Of a stretch of DNA of 64,000 nt, positions 55,607-64,000 are shown one piece after another (position 1 is the stretch's first letter; every line of letters begins with the position of its first letter). A program made the translations under genes and the position numbers. The notes under the pieces were generated by a model, which searched no databases, was not told the DNA's origin, and saw only the letters and a program-made list of their open reading frames with translations. The stretch spans positions 1 through 64,000 of the forward strand of contig NZ_JAQUWN010000014.1 of assembly GCF_028692895.1 (NCBI RefSeq), read 5' to 3'. Source of the stretch: Pseudodesulfovibrio sp. (GTDB lineage Bacteria; Desulfobacterota; Desulfovibrionia; Desulfovibrionales; Desulfovibrionaceae).

Positions 55607-58600
55607 CTACGCCTCCTTGCGCGCCTCCACGGTCATGCCGGGCTTGAGTTCGTAGCGGCGGCCGAAGATGTCCACGGGCACGACCCGGTCGCCCTTGTGG
55701 TAGGCGGTCATGTTGACGCGGCCGGGTTCGATGGCCAGGTCGAACCAGATCCTGCGCCAGGTGAAGCTGAAGCGCAGGGAGCCCCAGTGGGCGGGCAGGT
55801 CCGGGTCGACCTTCATGGGCGAGGCCGAGAGGTTCAGCCCGGCGAAGTCCTGCTTGACCACCTCCAGGGTCCCGGCCATGACGCCGGTGTGGACGCCCTC
55901 GATGGTCGTGCCGCCCTGGGTGTCCTCGATGTCGCTCCGCATGGCCTCCATGAACCAATCCCACGATATTCCGCTTGGATAGACGTAGCTTGAAATAACC
56001 GCGTGCACCACCTTGGACAGGGTGGAGCCGTGGCTGGTGCGCTGCTCGTAGAAGTCGTAGTTGGTCTTGAGCAGGGCGAGCGGGTCGGCCACGGGATGGC
56101 CCAACTGGCCCAGGATGCGGGCCACCTCCTCGGGCTCCAGGACGTACCAGGCCATGAGCGTGTCGGCCTGCTTGGCCACCTTGTAGTTGTCGGGCGAGTC
56201 GTTCTCGGCCTTGAGGATGCGATCCATGCGGCCGATGGAGTAGAACCGCTTGCGGTATCCTTCCCAGTCCAGCTCCTTGAGGCCCATGTAGCCGTCGAAC
56301 TGGCTGATGACGCCGTCGTCGGTCAGGATGACGTCGAGCCCGGTCAGCATGTCGCGCCACTTGGCCGTGTCGTCGGCGGTCAGGCCGATGCGCCGCGTTA
56401 CCCGCTCGCGCACCGCGCCGGGCAGTTCGTCGAGGACGGCCAGAGCCTTTTCCAGCAGCCAGACCACCATGATGTTGGTGTAGGCGTTGTCCCGCACCCC
56501 CGGCCGGTCCGAGCCGGGCAGGGCCTCGTGAAACTCGTCCGGTCCCATGACTCCGTCGATGTGGTACTTGCCCGTACCCTGGTCCAGGGCGGCGATGCTC
56601 CCCCAGAAGCGGGCGATGTCGAGCATCATCTCCGCGCCGTACTCGCGCAGGAACGCGGTGTCGCCGGTCCAGGAGACGTAGCGCCAGACGTTGACGAACA
56701 CGGCGATGGAGACGTGCCGCTGACGACGGGAGAGGTCCTCGTCCCACTGCTTGGACTCGGGGTTGAAGTGGACCTCCTGGGTCTCCTCGCCGCCGTCGTC
56801 TGCGGTCTGCCAGGGGAACATGGCCCCGGCGTAGCCGTTCTCGCGCGCATGGCGCCGGGCCGCATCCAGCCGGTTGTAGCGATAGAGGAGCAGGGCCCGC
56901 GAGATTTCCGGGAAATTCGAATCGTAGAAGGGCAGGATGAACAGCTCGTCCCAGAAGATGTGGCCCCGGTAGGCCTCGCCGTGCAGTCCGCGCGCGGGCA
57001 TACCCGCGTCGCGGCCGACGTTGTGCGGCCCGGCGGTGACCAGGAGGTGGTAGATATGCAGCCGGAGCACCCGCTGGACGAAGCGGTCGCCGGTGACGCG
57101 CATGTCCGCCTTGTGCCAGAGCTGCTTCCAGCTCTTGGCGTGGGGGCCGTAGACGCCCTGGAAGGTGCGCACTCCCCTGAGCGCATCCAGACACATCTCC
57201 TTCAGGTCCCCTGGGGTGCTGTCCAGCGAGGTGCGGACGCAGACGAACTTCTCCAGGGTGTAGCGGTTGTTCTCCAAGGCCTGGAACCGGACCTCCTCCG
57301 AGACCCTGGCCTTGTCCTGAAGCACGTTCTTGCGCGCGTCCATGGGCTTGCCGTCGGCCAGGACCACGGTCTTGGCGGCCATGAGGATCTGGTAGCGGGA
57401 GTGGGTGGTCTCCATGTGCAGGTAGACGCCCTCCCCGGCCCGGCCGCCCGCCACCCGGCAGAGGTGATGGGTGTTCAGCTTGGCGTAGCGGGCCACGCCA
57501 TTGTTCTCCACGTTGCCGTCGAGGGAGGAGCGCAGGGTGATGCGGCCAGAATAGTTGAGCGGGGTGAAGTCGAACTTGAGAGCGCAGAGGTGCGGATCGG
57601 CCATGGAGGCCACGCGCCGGGACGAGATCCGGGTGATGCGGCCCACCTGGTCCTTGACCACCATGTGGCGCTCCATGCTCCCCTCGCGCATGTTCAGCCG
57701 CTGGCAGTAGCTGAGGATGTCCATGGAGAGCGGGCTGACGAACTCCCCGGCCCCGACCTTGAACTCCACGGGCAGCCAGTTGGGGCAGTTGACCAGGTCG
57801 TTGTTCCAGATGTCGCGGCCCTGGACCTTGCTCGGCGTCTTGTTGAACACGCCGGAGATGTAGGTGCCGGGATAGAAATAGTAGGAGGAGCACTCGCACT
57901 CGCAGGCCCCGCGCGTGCCCAGGTAGCCGTTGCCCACGCAGGTCAGGGTCTCGCGCAGCTTCTCGTCGCCGGGGTCGAAGCCGTTGTAGGTCAGGAACCA
58001 CTCGTCCGTGGCCATGCCGGTCTCGAACCAGTCCTCCAGGTCCTCCACCGTGATCTCGGCCAGGTCGGCCACCACCCGGTCCGCGCCGAAGCGCATGAGC
58101 AGCTCGCCACCCACGTTGCGGGCCACGCCCAGCGTCATGCCGAAGTTCCCGGCGCGCCCGGCCTGGACGCCGGAGATGGCGTCCTCCACCACCACGCACT
58201 CGCCGGGGTTGCACCCCAGATCGCGGGCGGCCTCGATGAAGATGTCCGGATCGGGCTTGCCCGTCAGGTTCCGCTCGGCCGCCGCCACGCCGTCCACCAC
58301 GGCGTCGAAGGCGTCCTCCAGCCCGGCCAGTTGGAGCACCAGACGGCAGTTGCGGCTGGAGGTGGCCACGGCCACGCCCACGCCCTGGTCCCTGAGCTCG
58401 CGGGCCAGGGCCACGGATGAGGCGAAGACCTCGGGCCCCTCGGCGCGCAGGATTTCCTGGTAAAGCTGGTTCTTGCGGTTGCCCACCGCGCAAATGGTGG
58501 CCAGCCCGGGGGGGTCGGCCGGGTCGCCCGCGGGCAGTTGGATGTTGCGGGACTTGAGGAAGCTCAGGACGCCCTCGAAACGGGGCTTGCCGTCCACGTA

Positions 58601-58774
58601 GTTCTGGTAGTCGCTGGTCCGGTCAAACGGCGCGAAGGGCACGTTCTTCTCTTCGGCCCGGTGCTTCAGGAATTCGTTGAACGCGGTCTCCCACGCCTGC
58701 GCGTGCACTCTCGCCGTTCGGGTGATGACACCGTCCAGGTCGAAGACGACGCCTCTGAGGGTGATGGCGGACAC
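55607..58774 (-). CDS. Beta-phosphoglucomutase (HAD) fused to GH65 disaccharide phosphorylase
   Basis: A 1055-residue bifunctional enzyme. The start is GTG 58774 behind AAGGAGG. Residues 1-280 are a HAD mutase: nucleophile in VVFDLDGVITR, KPDPDIFIEAA and CVVVEDAISGVQAG. The rest is a GH65 phosphorylase: WNNDLVNCPNWLP, HIFWDELFILPF and GVMGPDEFHE with the general-acid Glu. GH65 enzymes release beta-glucose 1-phosphate from trehalose, maltose or kojibiose, and the fused mutase would turn it into glucose 6-phosphate. It lies 31 bp after another HAD gene, likely the same operon. Confidence 0.92.
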   Translation of the reverse strand: MSAITLRGVVFDLDGVITRTARVHAQAWETAFNEFLKHRAEEKNVPFAPFDRTSDYQNYVDGKPRFEGVLSFLKSRNIQLPAGDPADPPGLATICAVGNRKNQLYQEILRAEGPEVFASSVALARELRDQGVGVAVATSSRNCRLVLQLAGLEDAFDAVVDGVAAAERNLTGKPDPDIFIEAARDLGCNPGECVVVEDAISGVQAGRAGNFGMTLGVARNVGGELLMRFGADRVVADLAEITVEDLEDWFETGMATDEWFLTYNGFDPGDEKLRETLTCVGNGYLGTRGACECECSSYYFYPGTYISGVFNKTPSKVQGRDIWNNDLVNCPNWLPVEFKVGAGEFVSPLSMDILSYCQRLNMREGSMERHMVVKDQVGRITRISSRRVASMADPHLCALKFDFTPLNYSGRITLRSSLDGNVENNGVARYAKLNTHHLCRVAGGRAGEGVYLHMETTHSRYQILMAAKTVVLADGKPMDARKNVLQDKARVSEEVRFQALENNRYTLEKFVCVRTSLDSTPGDLKEMCLDALRGVRTFQGVYGPHAKSWKQLWHKADMRVTGDRFVQRVLRLHIYHLLVTAGPHNVGRDAGMPARGLHGEAYRGHIFWDELFILPFYDSNFPEISRALLLYRYNRLDAARRHARENGYAGAMFPWQTADDGGEETQEVHFNPESKQWDEDLSRRQRHVSIAVFVNVWRYVSWTGDTAFLREYGAEMMLDIARFWGSIAALDQGTGKYHIDGVMGPDEFHEALPGSDRPGVRDNAYTNIMVVWLLEKALAVLDELPGAVRERVTRRIGLTADDTAKWRDMLTGLDVILTDDGVISQFDGYMGLKELDWEGYRKRFYSIGRMDRILKAENDSPDNYKVAKQADTLMAWYVLEPEEVARILGQLGHPVADPLALLKTNYDFYEQRTSHGSTLSKVVHAVISSYVYPSGISWDWFMEAMRSDIEDTQGGTTIEGVHTGVMAGTLEVVKQDFAGLNLSASPMKVDPDLPAHWGSLRFSFTWRRIWFDLAIEPGRVNMTAYHKGDRVVPVDIFGRRYELKPGMTVEARKEA

Positions 58775-58805
58775 GATACCTCCTTGGCTTGAATTGCGGG
58801 CCCGA

Positions 58806-60002
58806 TCAGCCGGCGCCGAGAATGGCGACCAGCATGTCCGGTTCGGGCACGATGAGCGCGTTGGCCGTGACGCCGGTGACGCGCCTGGCCAGTTCCTCCT
58901 TTTGCGTGACATAGATGGCCCGCGCCTGCGCGGACATTTCCATGGCGGCTTCGAGCATGGGCACGTCGCTGCCGGTGTCGCCGCACACCAGGTGCGCCCC
59001 CCGGAACAGCCCCAGGTCGAGCTCGTCGTTGAGAAAACGGACGCCGTCGCCCTTGTCGAAATCCTTGAGCCCCTCCTCCCGTGACTCAACGGTCAGGATG
59101 ATCTCCACGTCGAGCCCCGTGTCCTCCATGCGGAAGGTCCGGGCCTCGGGGTCCTCCTCGGCCACCATGCCCCTGAGCAGGTCGAGGAAGGCCAGGGACT
59201 CGGACTCGGGCACGGACCCGCCGATGTCCTGGCGGGCCACGGTGGACTGGCCGAACTTGAACTGAAGGCCGGAGCCGATGAGCGAGAATTTCTCATACAC
59301 GGGCCGGGCCACCAGCTCGGCCAGGCGGGCGTTGAGGGCGTCGAGGGCGCGCTGCTTGTCGGCCGGGATGGGCAGACGGCGGACCCGGCCCTCCAGGTCC
59401 AGGCACTCCCGCCCCTTGGACGCGGCATAGAAGAAGGTTCCCTCCGGGGCCACGCTGATTTGGACCAGGCCGTCCAGCGGGGCCGAGGTCAGGATCACCG
59501 GGCGCTTGACCCGGCTCCGGGCGAAGCGGGTCAGGAAGACGGCGTTGTACACGGACTGGACCGAGGTCAGGTAGCGGGCGCAGTAGTTGTTGACCGTGCC
59601 GTCGCGGTCCGTGACCAGACAGCCCAGGTCCAGCCCGGCCAGCAGTTCGCGCCCGGCGGCCACGTAGTCGTCGAAGCCGGGATGGATGTCGCCCAGGAAG
59701 TCGAGGAAGGCGGACTCGCCCTCCTCCAGGTAGAAAACGTCCTTGCGCGCCTCGTCGATCTCGTAGTCCATGTCCAGCCCGATGGTCCGTTCCGCGTCCA
59801 AGGCCAGGACGCGCCGCCCGGAGTGCACGGGCACGTCCTCCAGACAGGCCAGGGCGTTGCGCAGGGACTGGACCGCGTCCGGGTCGGCGGCCCGGCCGTC
59901 GAGCACGTCGGCCGCCAGCGCGCGGCGCACCACGGCGGTCTCCGCCATGAGGGCGTAGAAATCCCGGAGGGTTGCGAGCTTGCGGCAGCGGATGTCCGGC
60001 AT
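58806..60002 (-). CDS. HAD-superfamily phosphatase, trehalose-phosphatase-like
   Basis: A 398-residue protein. HAD motif 1 is CLVTDRDGTVNNYC near residue 128, motif 2 is PVILTSAPLDG, and motif 4 is LVCGDTGSDVPMLEAAMEM, as in the Cof/trehalose-phosphatase (IIB-like) group. The first 120 residues are an unusual extension (VLALDAERTIGLDMDYEIDEARKDVFYLEEGES). It lies between the DUF4139 gene and the phosphorylase fusion, so a trehalose 6-phosphate or sugar-phosphate role is inferred. No trehalose-phosphate synthase gene is in the window. Confidence 0.78.
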   Translation of the reverse strand: MPDIRCRKLATLRDFYALMAETAVVRRALAADVLDGRAADPDAVQSLRNALACLEDVPVHSGRRVLALDAERTIGLDMDYEIDEARKDVFYLEEGESAFLDFLGDIHPGFDDYVAAGRELLAGLDLGCLVTDRDGTVNNYCARYLTSVQSVYNAVFLTRFARSRVKRPVILTSAPLDGLVQISVAPEGTFFYAASKGRECLDLEGRVRRLPIPADKQRALDALNARLAELVARPVYEKFSLIGSGLQFKFGQSTVARQDIGGSVPESESLAFLDLLRGMVAEEDPEARTFRMEDTGLDVEIILTVESREEGLKDFDKGDGVRFLNDELDLGLFRGAHLVCGDTGSDVPMLEAAMEMSAQARAIYVTQKEELARRVTGVTANALIVPEPDMLVAILGAG

Positions 60003-60015
60003 GTTCCCGTCCCGC

Positions 60016-61413
60016 CTAGTAGGTGACCTGCACCGTGTAGGTGATGCGCAGGGGCTGGCCGTCCGGGGTGGGCGGGGCCGTCACGTCGAAGCGCAGGCTG
60101 GAGGCGTCGGGCCGGGTGTGGGCGTGGTCCGCGCTGAGGACCTGCCACTCGCCCCGGTAGCCGTCCACGATGGCCAGGGCCTGGGGCGCGGGCCGCCCGT
60201 TGGTCACGGCCAGGGACCAGCCGATGCGGTAGGACTGCTTGCCCAGCCGGGTGAACTCGGTCTGGGTCCGGGTCACCGTGACGTCGAAGGCCGTCCCCAT
60301 GGGCAGGACCGCCTCCTCGCCCACGGCGGTGTGGGTCAGGGGCGTCTCGCCCAGGAGCAGCAGGCTGCCGTCGCGGGTCGGCCGGTAGGCCCGGACCTGC
60401 CCGGCGGGCAGCGGTATGCCGAGCCCCCTGTCCTTGACGTTGTGAAGGCGCAGGGAGAGGTTCACGGCCTGCTTCTCGGGCCCGGCAAGCTGGCGCACGC
60501 CGTTGCCGAACCGGCATTCGAGCTCCTCGGCCACCGCCACCTTGGGCGCGTCGAGGAGGCCGAGCTGGCGCGTGCCCCCGGCGGAGAGGTCCACCGGACC
60601 GGGCACGGCATAGACGTGGAACTGGGCGAAGGACCCGGGCTCGGGCATGTTGTCCGCCGCCAAGGCCGCTTCGGCCATCACCATGCCCTTGCGCAGCATG
60701 GGCGCGGACGCCTGGCGCACGTCGCCCGCCACCAGCTTCAGGGTCGCGCCGCGAAAGTCGCAGGCCGACGTGTTGGCCACCGTGGCCCACCCTTCCAGGG
60801 AGCCGGACTTGCCCGCCGCGTCGAGGATCAGGGTGTAGTCCGCCCGCCAGGTGAGGCCGCCCATGAGGTAGCGCAGCCGGATGGCGCGCCGGGCGGCGGC
60901 CTCGTTCTCGGTGCGCAGGGCCAGGGTCGGCTCGGCGTCCATCCCCTCTGGCAGCTTGGGCAGCAGGTAGGCCAGGGCGTCGCCCAGATAGATTTCATTG
61001 CCCATCTGGAAGACGGGCTTGTCCGCATTGGCGAGGAGCACGGCCTTGCGCAGGATGCGGCCGTCCCCGCTGGCCGGGTCGGGCAGGATGACCGACAGCT
61101 CCTTGCCCACGTAGCGGTCGAGCAGTGAGCGACGGGTCAGGGGCGTGTAGCGGTACTCCAGCCCGGTGACGGCCATGCCCTCGGCCGTGGCGCTGACCGA
61201 GGTCGGGTCGATGGTGTCCGGAATGTTCCGGAAGACCACCTCGGCCGGTCCCTTGGGCAGGTTCACGGAGCGCGACTCGCCCACCAGGGCCCGCCCGGAG
61301 CCGTAGATGGTCACGGACGCGCCCTCGACGCCGGAAGCGCCGCAGGGCCGGACCGGGATGAGCGCGAGAAGCAGTGCGGACAAGACTACGGTATGCAGGA
61401 CAAGGCGTTTCAT
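60016..61413 (-). CDS. Exported DUF4139-domain protein
   Basis: A 465-residue protein. The start at 61413 follows CCGGAGGATCG. A signal peptide (LVLHTVVLSALLLALIPVRPCGA) leads to a beta-rich region with VTIYGSGRALVGESRSVNLPKGP at the start and the DUF4139 C-terminal half (LRLHNVKDRGLGIPLPAGQVRAYRPTRDG). It is periplasmic. Related proteins include the MuiA group, of uncertain function. It lies 13 bp before the HAD phosphatase gene on the same strand. Confidence 0.82.
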   Translation of the reverse strand: MKRLVLHTVVLSALLLALIPVRPCGASGVEGASVTIYGSGRALVGESRSVNLPKGPAEVVFRNIPDTIDPTSVSATAEGMAVTGLEYRYTPLTRRSLLDRYVGKELSVILPDPASGDGRILRKAVLLANADKPVFQMGNEIYLGDALAYLLPKLPEGMDAEPTLALRTENEAAARRAIRLRYLMGGLTWRADYTLILDAAGKSGSLEGWATVANTSACDFRGATLKLVAGDVRQASAPMLRKGMVMAEAALAADNMPEPGSFAQFHVYAVPGPVDLSAGGTRQLGLLDAPKVAVAEELECRFGNGVRQLAGPEKQAVNLSLRLHNVKDRGLGIPLPAGQVRAYRPTRDGSLLLLGETPLTHTAVGEEAVLPMGTAFDVTVTRTQTEFTRLGKQSYRIGWSLAVTNGRPAPQALAIVDGYRGEWQVLSADHAHTRPDASSLRFDVTAPPTPDGQPLRITYTVQVTY

Positions 61414-61627
61414 CGATCCTCCGGTGCGCGGCGAGGGGCGTTTTCCCGGCCGCGTGATGTTTCCATTTTTCAAGGGTACAATGGCGCCGGTCGTTTTGCA
61501 AAAAGAATGCGGAGATTATCACCCCCTGTAACCTGATCGAACAAATTCCGGCGTAGCAAGGAGTTGCGGGCAACCGGCGGCCCGCGCCACCGATCCACTC
61601 GCCAAAAGTCTGGAAGTTTGCTAGACC

Positions 61628-62617
61628 ATGCCACGTATGCGTATCCTCATCATCGACGATTGCCAGACCAGCGTGCTGCACCTGAGCGAGGTGCTCAACC
61701 AGGCAGGCTATCCCGAGGTTCTTTCCGCCCCGGCCTTCGAGGATGGCTTTCGCATCCTGCGCGACATGGACAAGGCCGGGCTGCCCATCGACCTCGTCCT
61801 CATGGACGTGGACCTGCCCGGCGCCGACGGCATCGCCGGGACGCTGACCATCAAGGCCCAGCGCGAGTTCGAGGACATCCCGGTCATCATGGTCACCGGC
61901 CACGACGACGAGGCGACCTTCGACCGCGCCTTTGCGGCCGGGGCCTCGGACTTCATCCTCAAGCCCGTGGGGCGGGTGGAGCTCCGCGCGCGCATCCGGT
62001 CGGCCCTGCAACTGCGGCGCGAAATGCTCAAGAGCAAGGAGCGCGAGCGGGAGTTGGAGCGGCTGGCCCGCAAGCTGGAGCGCATGTCGAACCAGGACGG
62101 GCTGACCGGTCTGGCCAACCGCCGCTGTTTTGACGACACGCTGATAAAGGAATGGGTGCGCAACGGCCGGGAGGACCGGCCCATCGGCCTGCTCATGATC
62201 GACATCGACCATTTCAAGCTCTACAACGACGCCCTGGGCCATGTGGACGGCGACGCCTGCCTCTGCGCCGTGGCCCAGGCCATCCTGGGCGCGGTGCACC
62301 GCCCCGGCGACCTGGTGGCGCGATACGGTGGCGAGGAATTCGTGGTCGTCCTGCCCAACACCGACTTCAAGGGCGCGCGGGCCGTGGCGGACAACATTCA
62401 CGCCAGCCTGGCCAGGACCGGCATCAACCACCCCAACTCCAGCGTGAGCTGCTCGGTGACGGTCTCCATCGGCGTGGCCTCCGGGATGCCCACCTGCCAG
62501 AACGCGCCCGAGCACCTGGTCCAGGCCGCGGACCGCGCCCTCTACCTGGCCAAACAGGCGGGCCGCAACCGCACCGAAACCCTCGCCCTGGCCGGGCCGG
62601 ACGAGATCCGGCAGTAG
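61628..62617 (+). CDS. Response regulator diguanylate cyclase (REC-GGDEF)
   Basis: A 329-residue protein. The receiver domain has IIDDCQTS and the acceptor Asp in LVLMDVDLPGADG; the GGDEF domain has NQDGLTGLANRRCFDD and the active loop RYGGEEF. It should make cyclic di-GMP when phosphorylated. No RxxD inhibitory site is obvious in front of the active loop. The ribosome site is weak. It is divergent from the DUF4139 gene, and no kinase is adjacent. Confidence 0.95.
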   Translation: MPRMRILIIDDCQTSVLHLSEVLNQAGYPEVLSAPAFEDGFRILRDMDKAGLPIDLVLMDVDLPGADGIAGTLTIKAQREFEDIPVIMVTGHDDEATFDRAFAAGASDFILKPVGRVELRARIRSALQLRREMLKSKERERELERLARKLERMSNQDGLTGLANRRCFDDTLIKEWVRNGREDRPIGLLMIDIDHFKLYNDALGHVDGDACLCAVAQAILGAVHRPGDLVARYGGEEFVVVLPNTDFKGARAVADNIHASLARTGINHPNSSVSCSVTVSIGVASGMPTCQNAPEHLVQAADRALYLAKQAGRNRTETLALAGPDEIRQ

Positions 62618-62812
62618 CCTGCGCGCGCCCTGACCGCCGCCACCGTAGCGGCCTTTCCCCCGACGCCCCCCACTTTCCGCGCCGCCTCCCGACTGCCCCC
62701 CGGCCCTCCATGCGCCCCCTCCCCTTTTCGCAAGCATCGGCGCAGGACGCAAAATAGGCACGGCCGCGCGCTCCGGGACTTTCGCGCGCGGGCCGTGCCC
62801 GACAGGGAAGAG

Positions 62813-62853
62813 GCGGACGGGGGGCGATCCCGTGGGGGCGGGACCCCGTCCGC
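62813..62853 (-). terminator. Hairpin after the small zinc-ribbon gene (minus strand)
   Basis: Arms GCGGACGGGG (62813-62822) and CCCCGTCCGC (62844-62853). On the minus strand it lies about 18 bp past the stop at 62871 and is followed by CTCTTCC. Confidence 0.6.
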
Positions 62854-62870
62854 TGGAACCATCCGCTCCG

Positions 62871-63035
62871 TTAGCGGAGGAAATGTATGCTCAGGTACGC
62901 GCCGCAGCGGGGACAGACCTTGACCGGGTCCACATCCTCCTCACCCTTGTGAATGACCGCCTCCCAGGGCAGAAAACCATCCAGGGTGTACTGAACCATC
63001 AGCCGGTGACCGCACTTGCAAAACCGTTCCTGCAT
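62871..63035 (-). CDS. Small zinc-ribbon protein (54 residues)
   Basis: A 54-residue frame behind GAAGGAGCGAGTC. CKCG near residue 6 and CPRCG near residue 41 form a Cys4 zinc ribbon; the middle is MVQYTLDGFLPWEAV. A hairpin follows the stop. The strong ribosome site, the two knuckles and the terminator support a real gene although it is short. It is cytoplasmic; function unknown. Confidence 0.72.
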   Translation of the reverse strand: MQERFCKCGHRLMVQYTLDGFLPWEAVIHKGEEDVDPVKVCPRCGAYLSIHFLR

Positions 63036-63527
63036 GACTCGCTCCTTCTCCGCGCGGCGGCGCGTTTACTTTTATTGCGAACAACGTGCGCAATTAATAA
63101 ACAGTCTGCGCCCATTTTGTCAACTATAAATTTACATTGTTTGATTACTCACGACAACTTTATTGCAATATTCTGGAATTACATTCTTTTTATTTATACA
63201 TTTTGTGGCCGACCAGGCCCGGCATTCCGCCAAGGTCACCAGGCCACGTACGGGTCGCCTCGCTCTCGGCCCGCCACCGATGGCGCACGGACGCGGGACC
63301 GACAAACGGCGACGGGAGGATGCCGGGCGGCGGCGCAACGGTCCTCCCCCCGCCGTTCACGTCGCGGCCGCCGCGCCCCTCCCCCTTTGCCGCATCCGCC
63401 GCCGCCAGAAAAAAACACCCTGTTTTCCCGGATGATTGCAACAAGCTCCGCCCCAAAACAGCGGGGCGGCCCGAGGCTTCGCCTTGCGCTCCGGCAGGGC
63501 TTGGGCTAGTCTGCCGGAATCAAGATG
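63036..63527. other. Long intergenic region before the riboswitch
   Basis: 63070-63215 is AT-rich and probably holds the promoter of the small minus-strand gene. 63216-63527 is GC-rich with no convincing gene on either strand; codon use and composition do not favour any of the open frames. No repeat or RNA gene recognised. Confidence 0.4.
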
Positions 63528-63684
63528 TCCTTCAGGTGGCCGCCAGGCCATAACAGGGAATCCGGTGCGAAACCGGAGCGGTCCCGCCGCTGTAATCCCC
63601 ATCTGAACGGCCGTTCCTCATCGCCACTGCCCTCGGGCGGGAAGGCGGAGCGGCCCGGGGAAAGCCAGAAGACCTACCTGAAGC
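63528..63684 (+). ncRNA. Cobalamin (AdoCbl) riboswitch
   Basis: P1 pairs CTTCAGGT (near 63530-63537) with ACCTGAAG (63676-63683). Conserved elements appear in order: AACAGGGAA, GGTGCGAAACCGG, AGCGGTCCCGCCGCTGTAA, GCCACTG, GGGAAGGCG and the B12 box GCCAGAAGACC. It lies 173 bp before a ribonucleotide reductase start. The segment in between holds CTCGCGG/CCGCGAG and GATTGC/GCAATC pairs that may form the expression platform. Confidence 0.96.
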
Positions 63685-63856
63685 GCACCTCGCCCGAAGC
63701 GGTCCGCGGAGCCCGCCGAAGGGGAAGCGCATCATTACCCGACAACCGATTGCCGGGCCTCGCGGTGCCGCCGCGAGAGTCCATACGGCAACCGTGCAAT
63801 CAGCCGCCGACGGCCCCGGCCGTCCTCCGCTCTGGCTGCTTGCCGCAAGAGCCTTT

Positions 63857-64000
63857 ATGCCGAAACAGATTCTCAAGCGTGACGGATGCATCGAGACCTG
63901 GTCCACCAAGCGGATCGGAGGCGCCATCTTCAAGGCCCTGAACAGCAGCGGGATCAAGGACCCGCTCCTGGCCGACCGGCTGGCCGGAAAGGTGGAGAAG
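63857..64000 (+). CDS. Ribonucleotide reductase N-terminus (ATP-cone), 3'-partial
   Basis: The first 48 codons only. ILKRDGCIETWSTKRIGGAIF and the following helix match an ATP-cone, the allosteric domain at the start of many ribonucleotide reductases. A cobalamin riboswitch in the leader suggests a B12-independent enzyme, most likely anaerobic class III NrdD, or class I NrdA. Such enzymes are shut off when AdoCbl is present and class II NrdJ can work. The rest lies beyond the window, so the class is inferred. Confidence 0.75.
   Translation, partial: MPKQILKRDGCIETWSTKRIGGAIFKALNSSGIKDPLLADRLAGKVEK

Noticed and set aside
56003..58420. 805-codon open frame opposite the phosphorylase fusion
   Set aside because: Antisense to intact GH65 and HAD motifs; composition is not protein-like.
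63137..63553. Open frames between the small zinc-ribbon gene and the riboswitch
   Set aside because: Several overlapping frames in GC-rich DNA, none with a ribosome site or domain; one runs into the riboswitch.

Overview
The window is high-GC bacterial DNA that reads like a Desulfovibrionaceae-type (Desulfovibrio/Pseudodesulfovibrio-like) genome. This is inferred from gene content: a duplicated TRAP binding-protein set, Flp/Tad pili with sigma-54 promoters, an EFR1-type flavodoxin-ferredoxin, many sensory kinases, small CII-like regulators, a HAD-GH65 fusion, and an AdoCbl riboswitch before a ribonucleotide reductase. No tRNA, rRNA, CRISPR array, transposase or integrase was recognised.

Layout. 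1-6.45 kb is accessory DNA: a Cas4/RecB-like nuclease, a ParD/ParE pair, a CobS-like AAA ATPase with a DUF3150 protein and the wreck of its VWA partner, a glycine-zipper/zinc-ribbon protein, an LprI-like protein and a frameshifted phage-type lysozyme. 6.5-13.4 kb holds a glycosyltransferase, a chemoreceptor, a PAS kinase whose phospho-acceptor His is replaced by Gln, a small Cys protein and an MFS transporter. 13.5-18.3 kb is a TetR regulator with a twin operator followed by a TRAP transporter with two paralogous binding proteins. 18.4-19.2 kb is an EFR1-type ferredoxin.

19.4-22.8 kb is the most unusual region. A short RHS protein is followed by AT-rich putative immunity genes and by three displaced fragments of the RHS core, up to 100 % identical to the parent: an orphan toxin/immunity cassette array. 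A perfect hairpin stands between toxin and immunity gene in both complete pairs.

22.8-38.8 kb: a hybrid kinase, then the Tad locus. Flp, CpaA/B/C, a lipoprotein, CpaE, CpaF, TadB, TadC and a TPR-SPOR lipoprotein lie on the minus strand; TadE/TadG-like genes lie on the plus strand. An NtrC-type activator sits between the two arms, and each arm starts with a near-consensus -24/-12 promoter.

39-45.2 kb is mixed housekeeping: TPR protein, tiny Cys protein, binding protein, ferredoxin-nitroreductase, glnS, YciI, and a second TetR with its own twin palindromic operator. 45.4-54.0 kb is a signalling island bracketed by two paralogous CII-like regulators. The first has a TGTCGCA repeat cluster and a sigma-54 promoter. 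Between them lie a hybrid kinase and a tightly packed run: alpha/beta hydrolase, rhodanese, binding protein, SpoIIE-type phosphatase, STAS antagonist and RsbW-like kinase. 54.1-62.6 kb holds a class II aldolase, a beta-phosphoglucomutase/GH65 phosphorylase fusion, a second HAD phosphatase, a DUF4139 protein and a diguanylate cyclase response regulator. The window ends with a small zinc-ribbon gene and a cobalamin riboswitch leading into the first codons of an ATP-cone ribonucleotide reductase.
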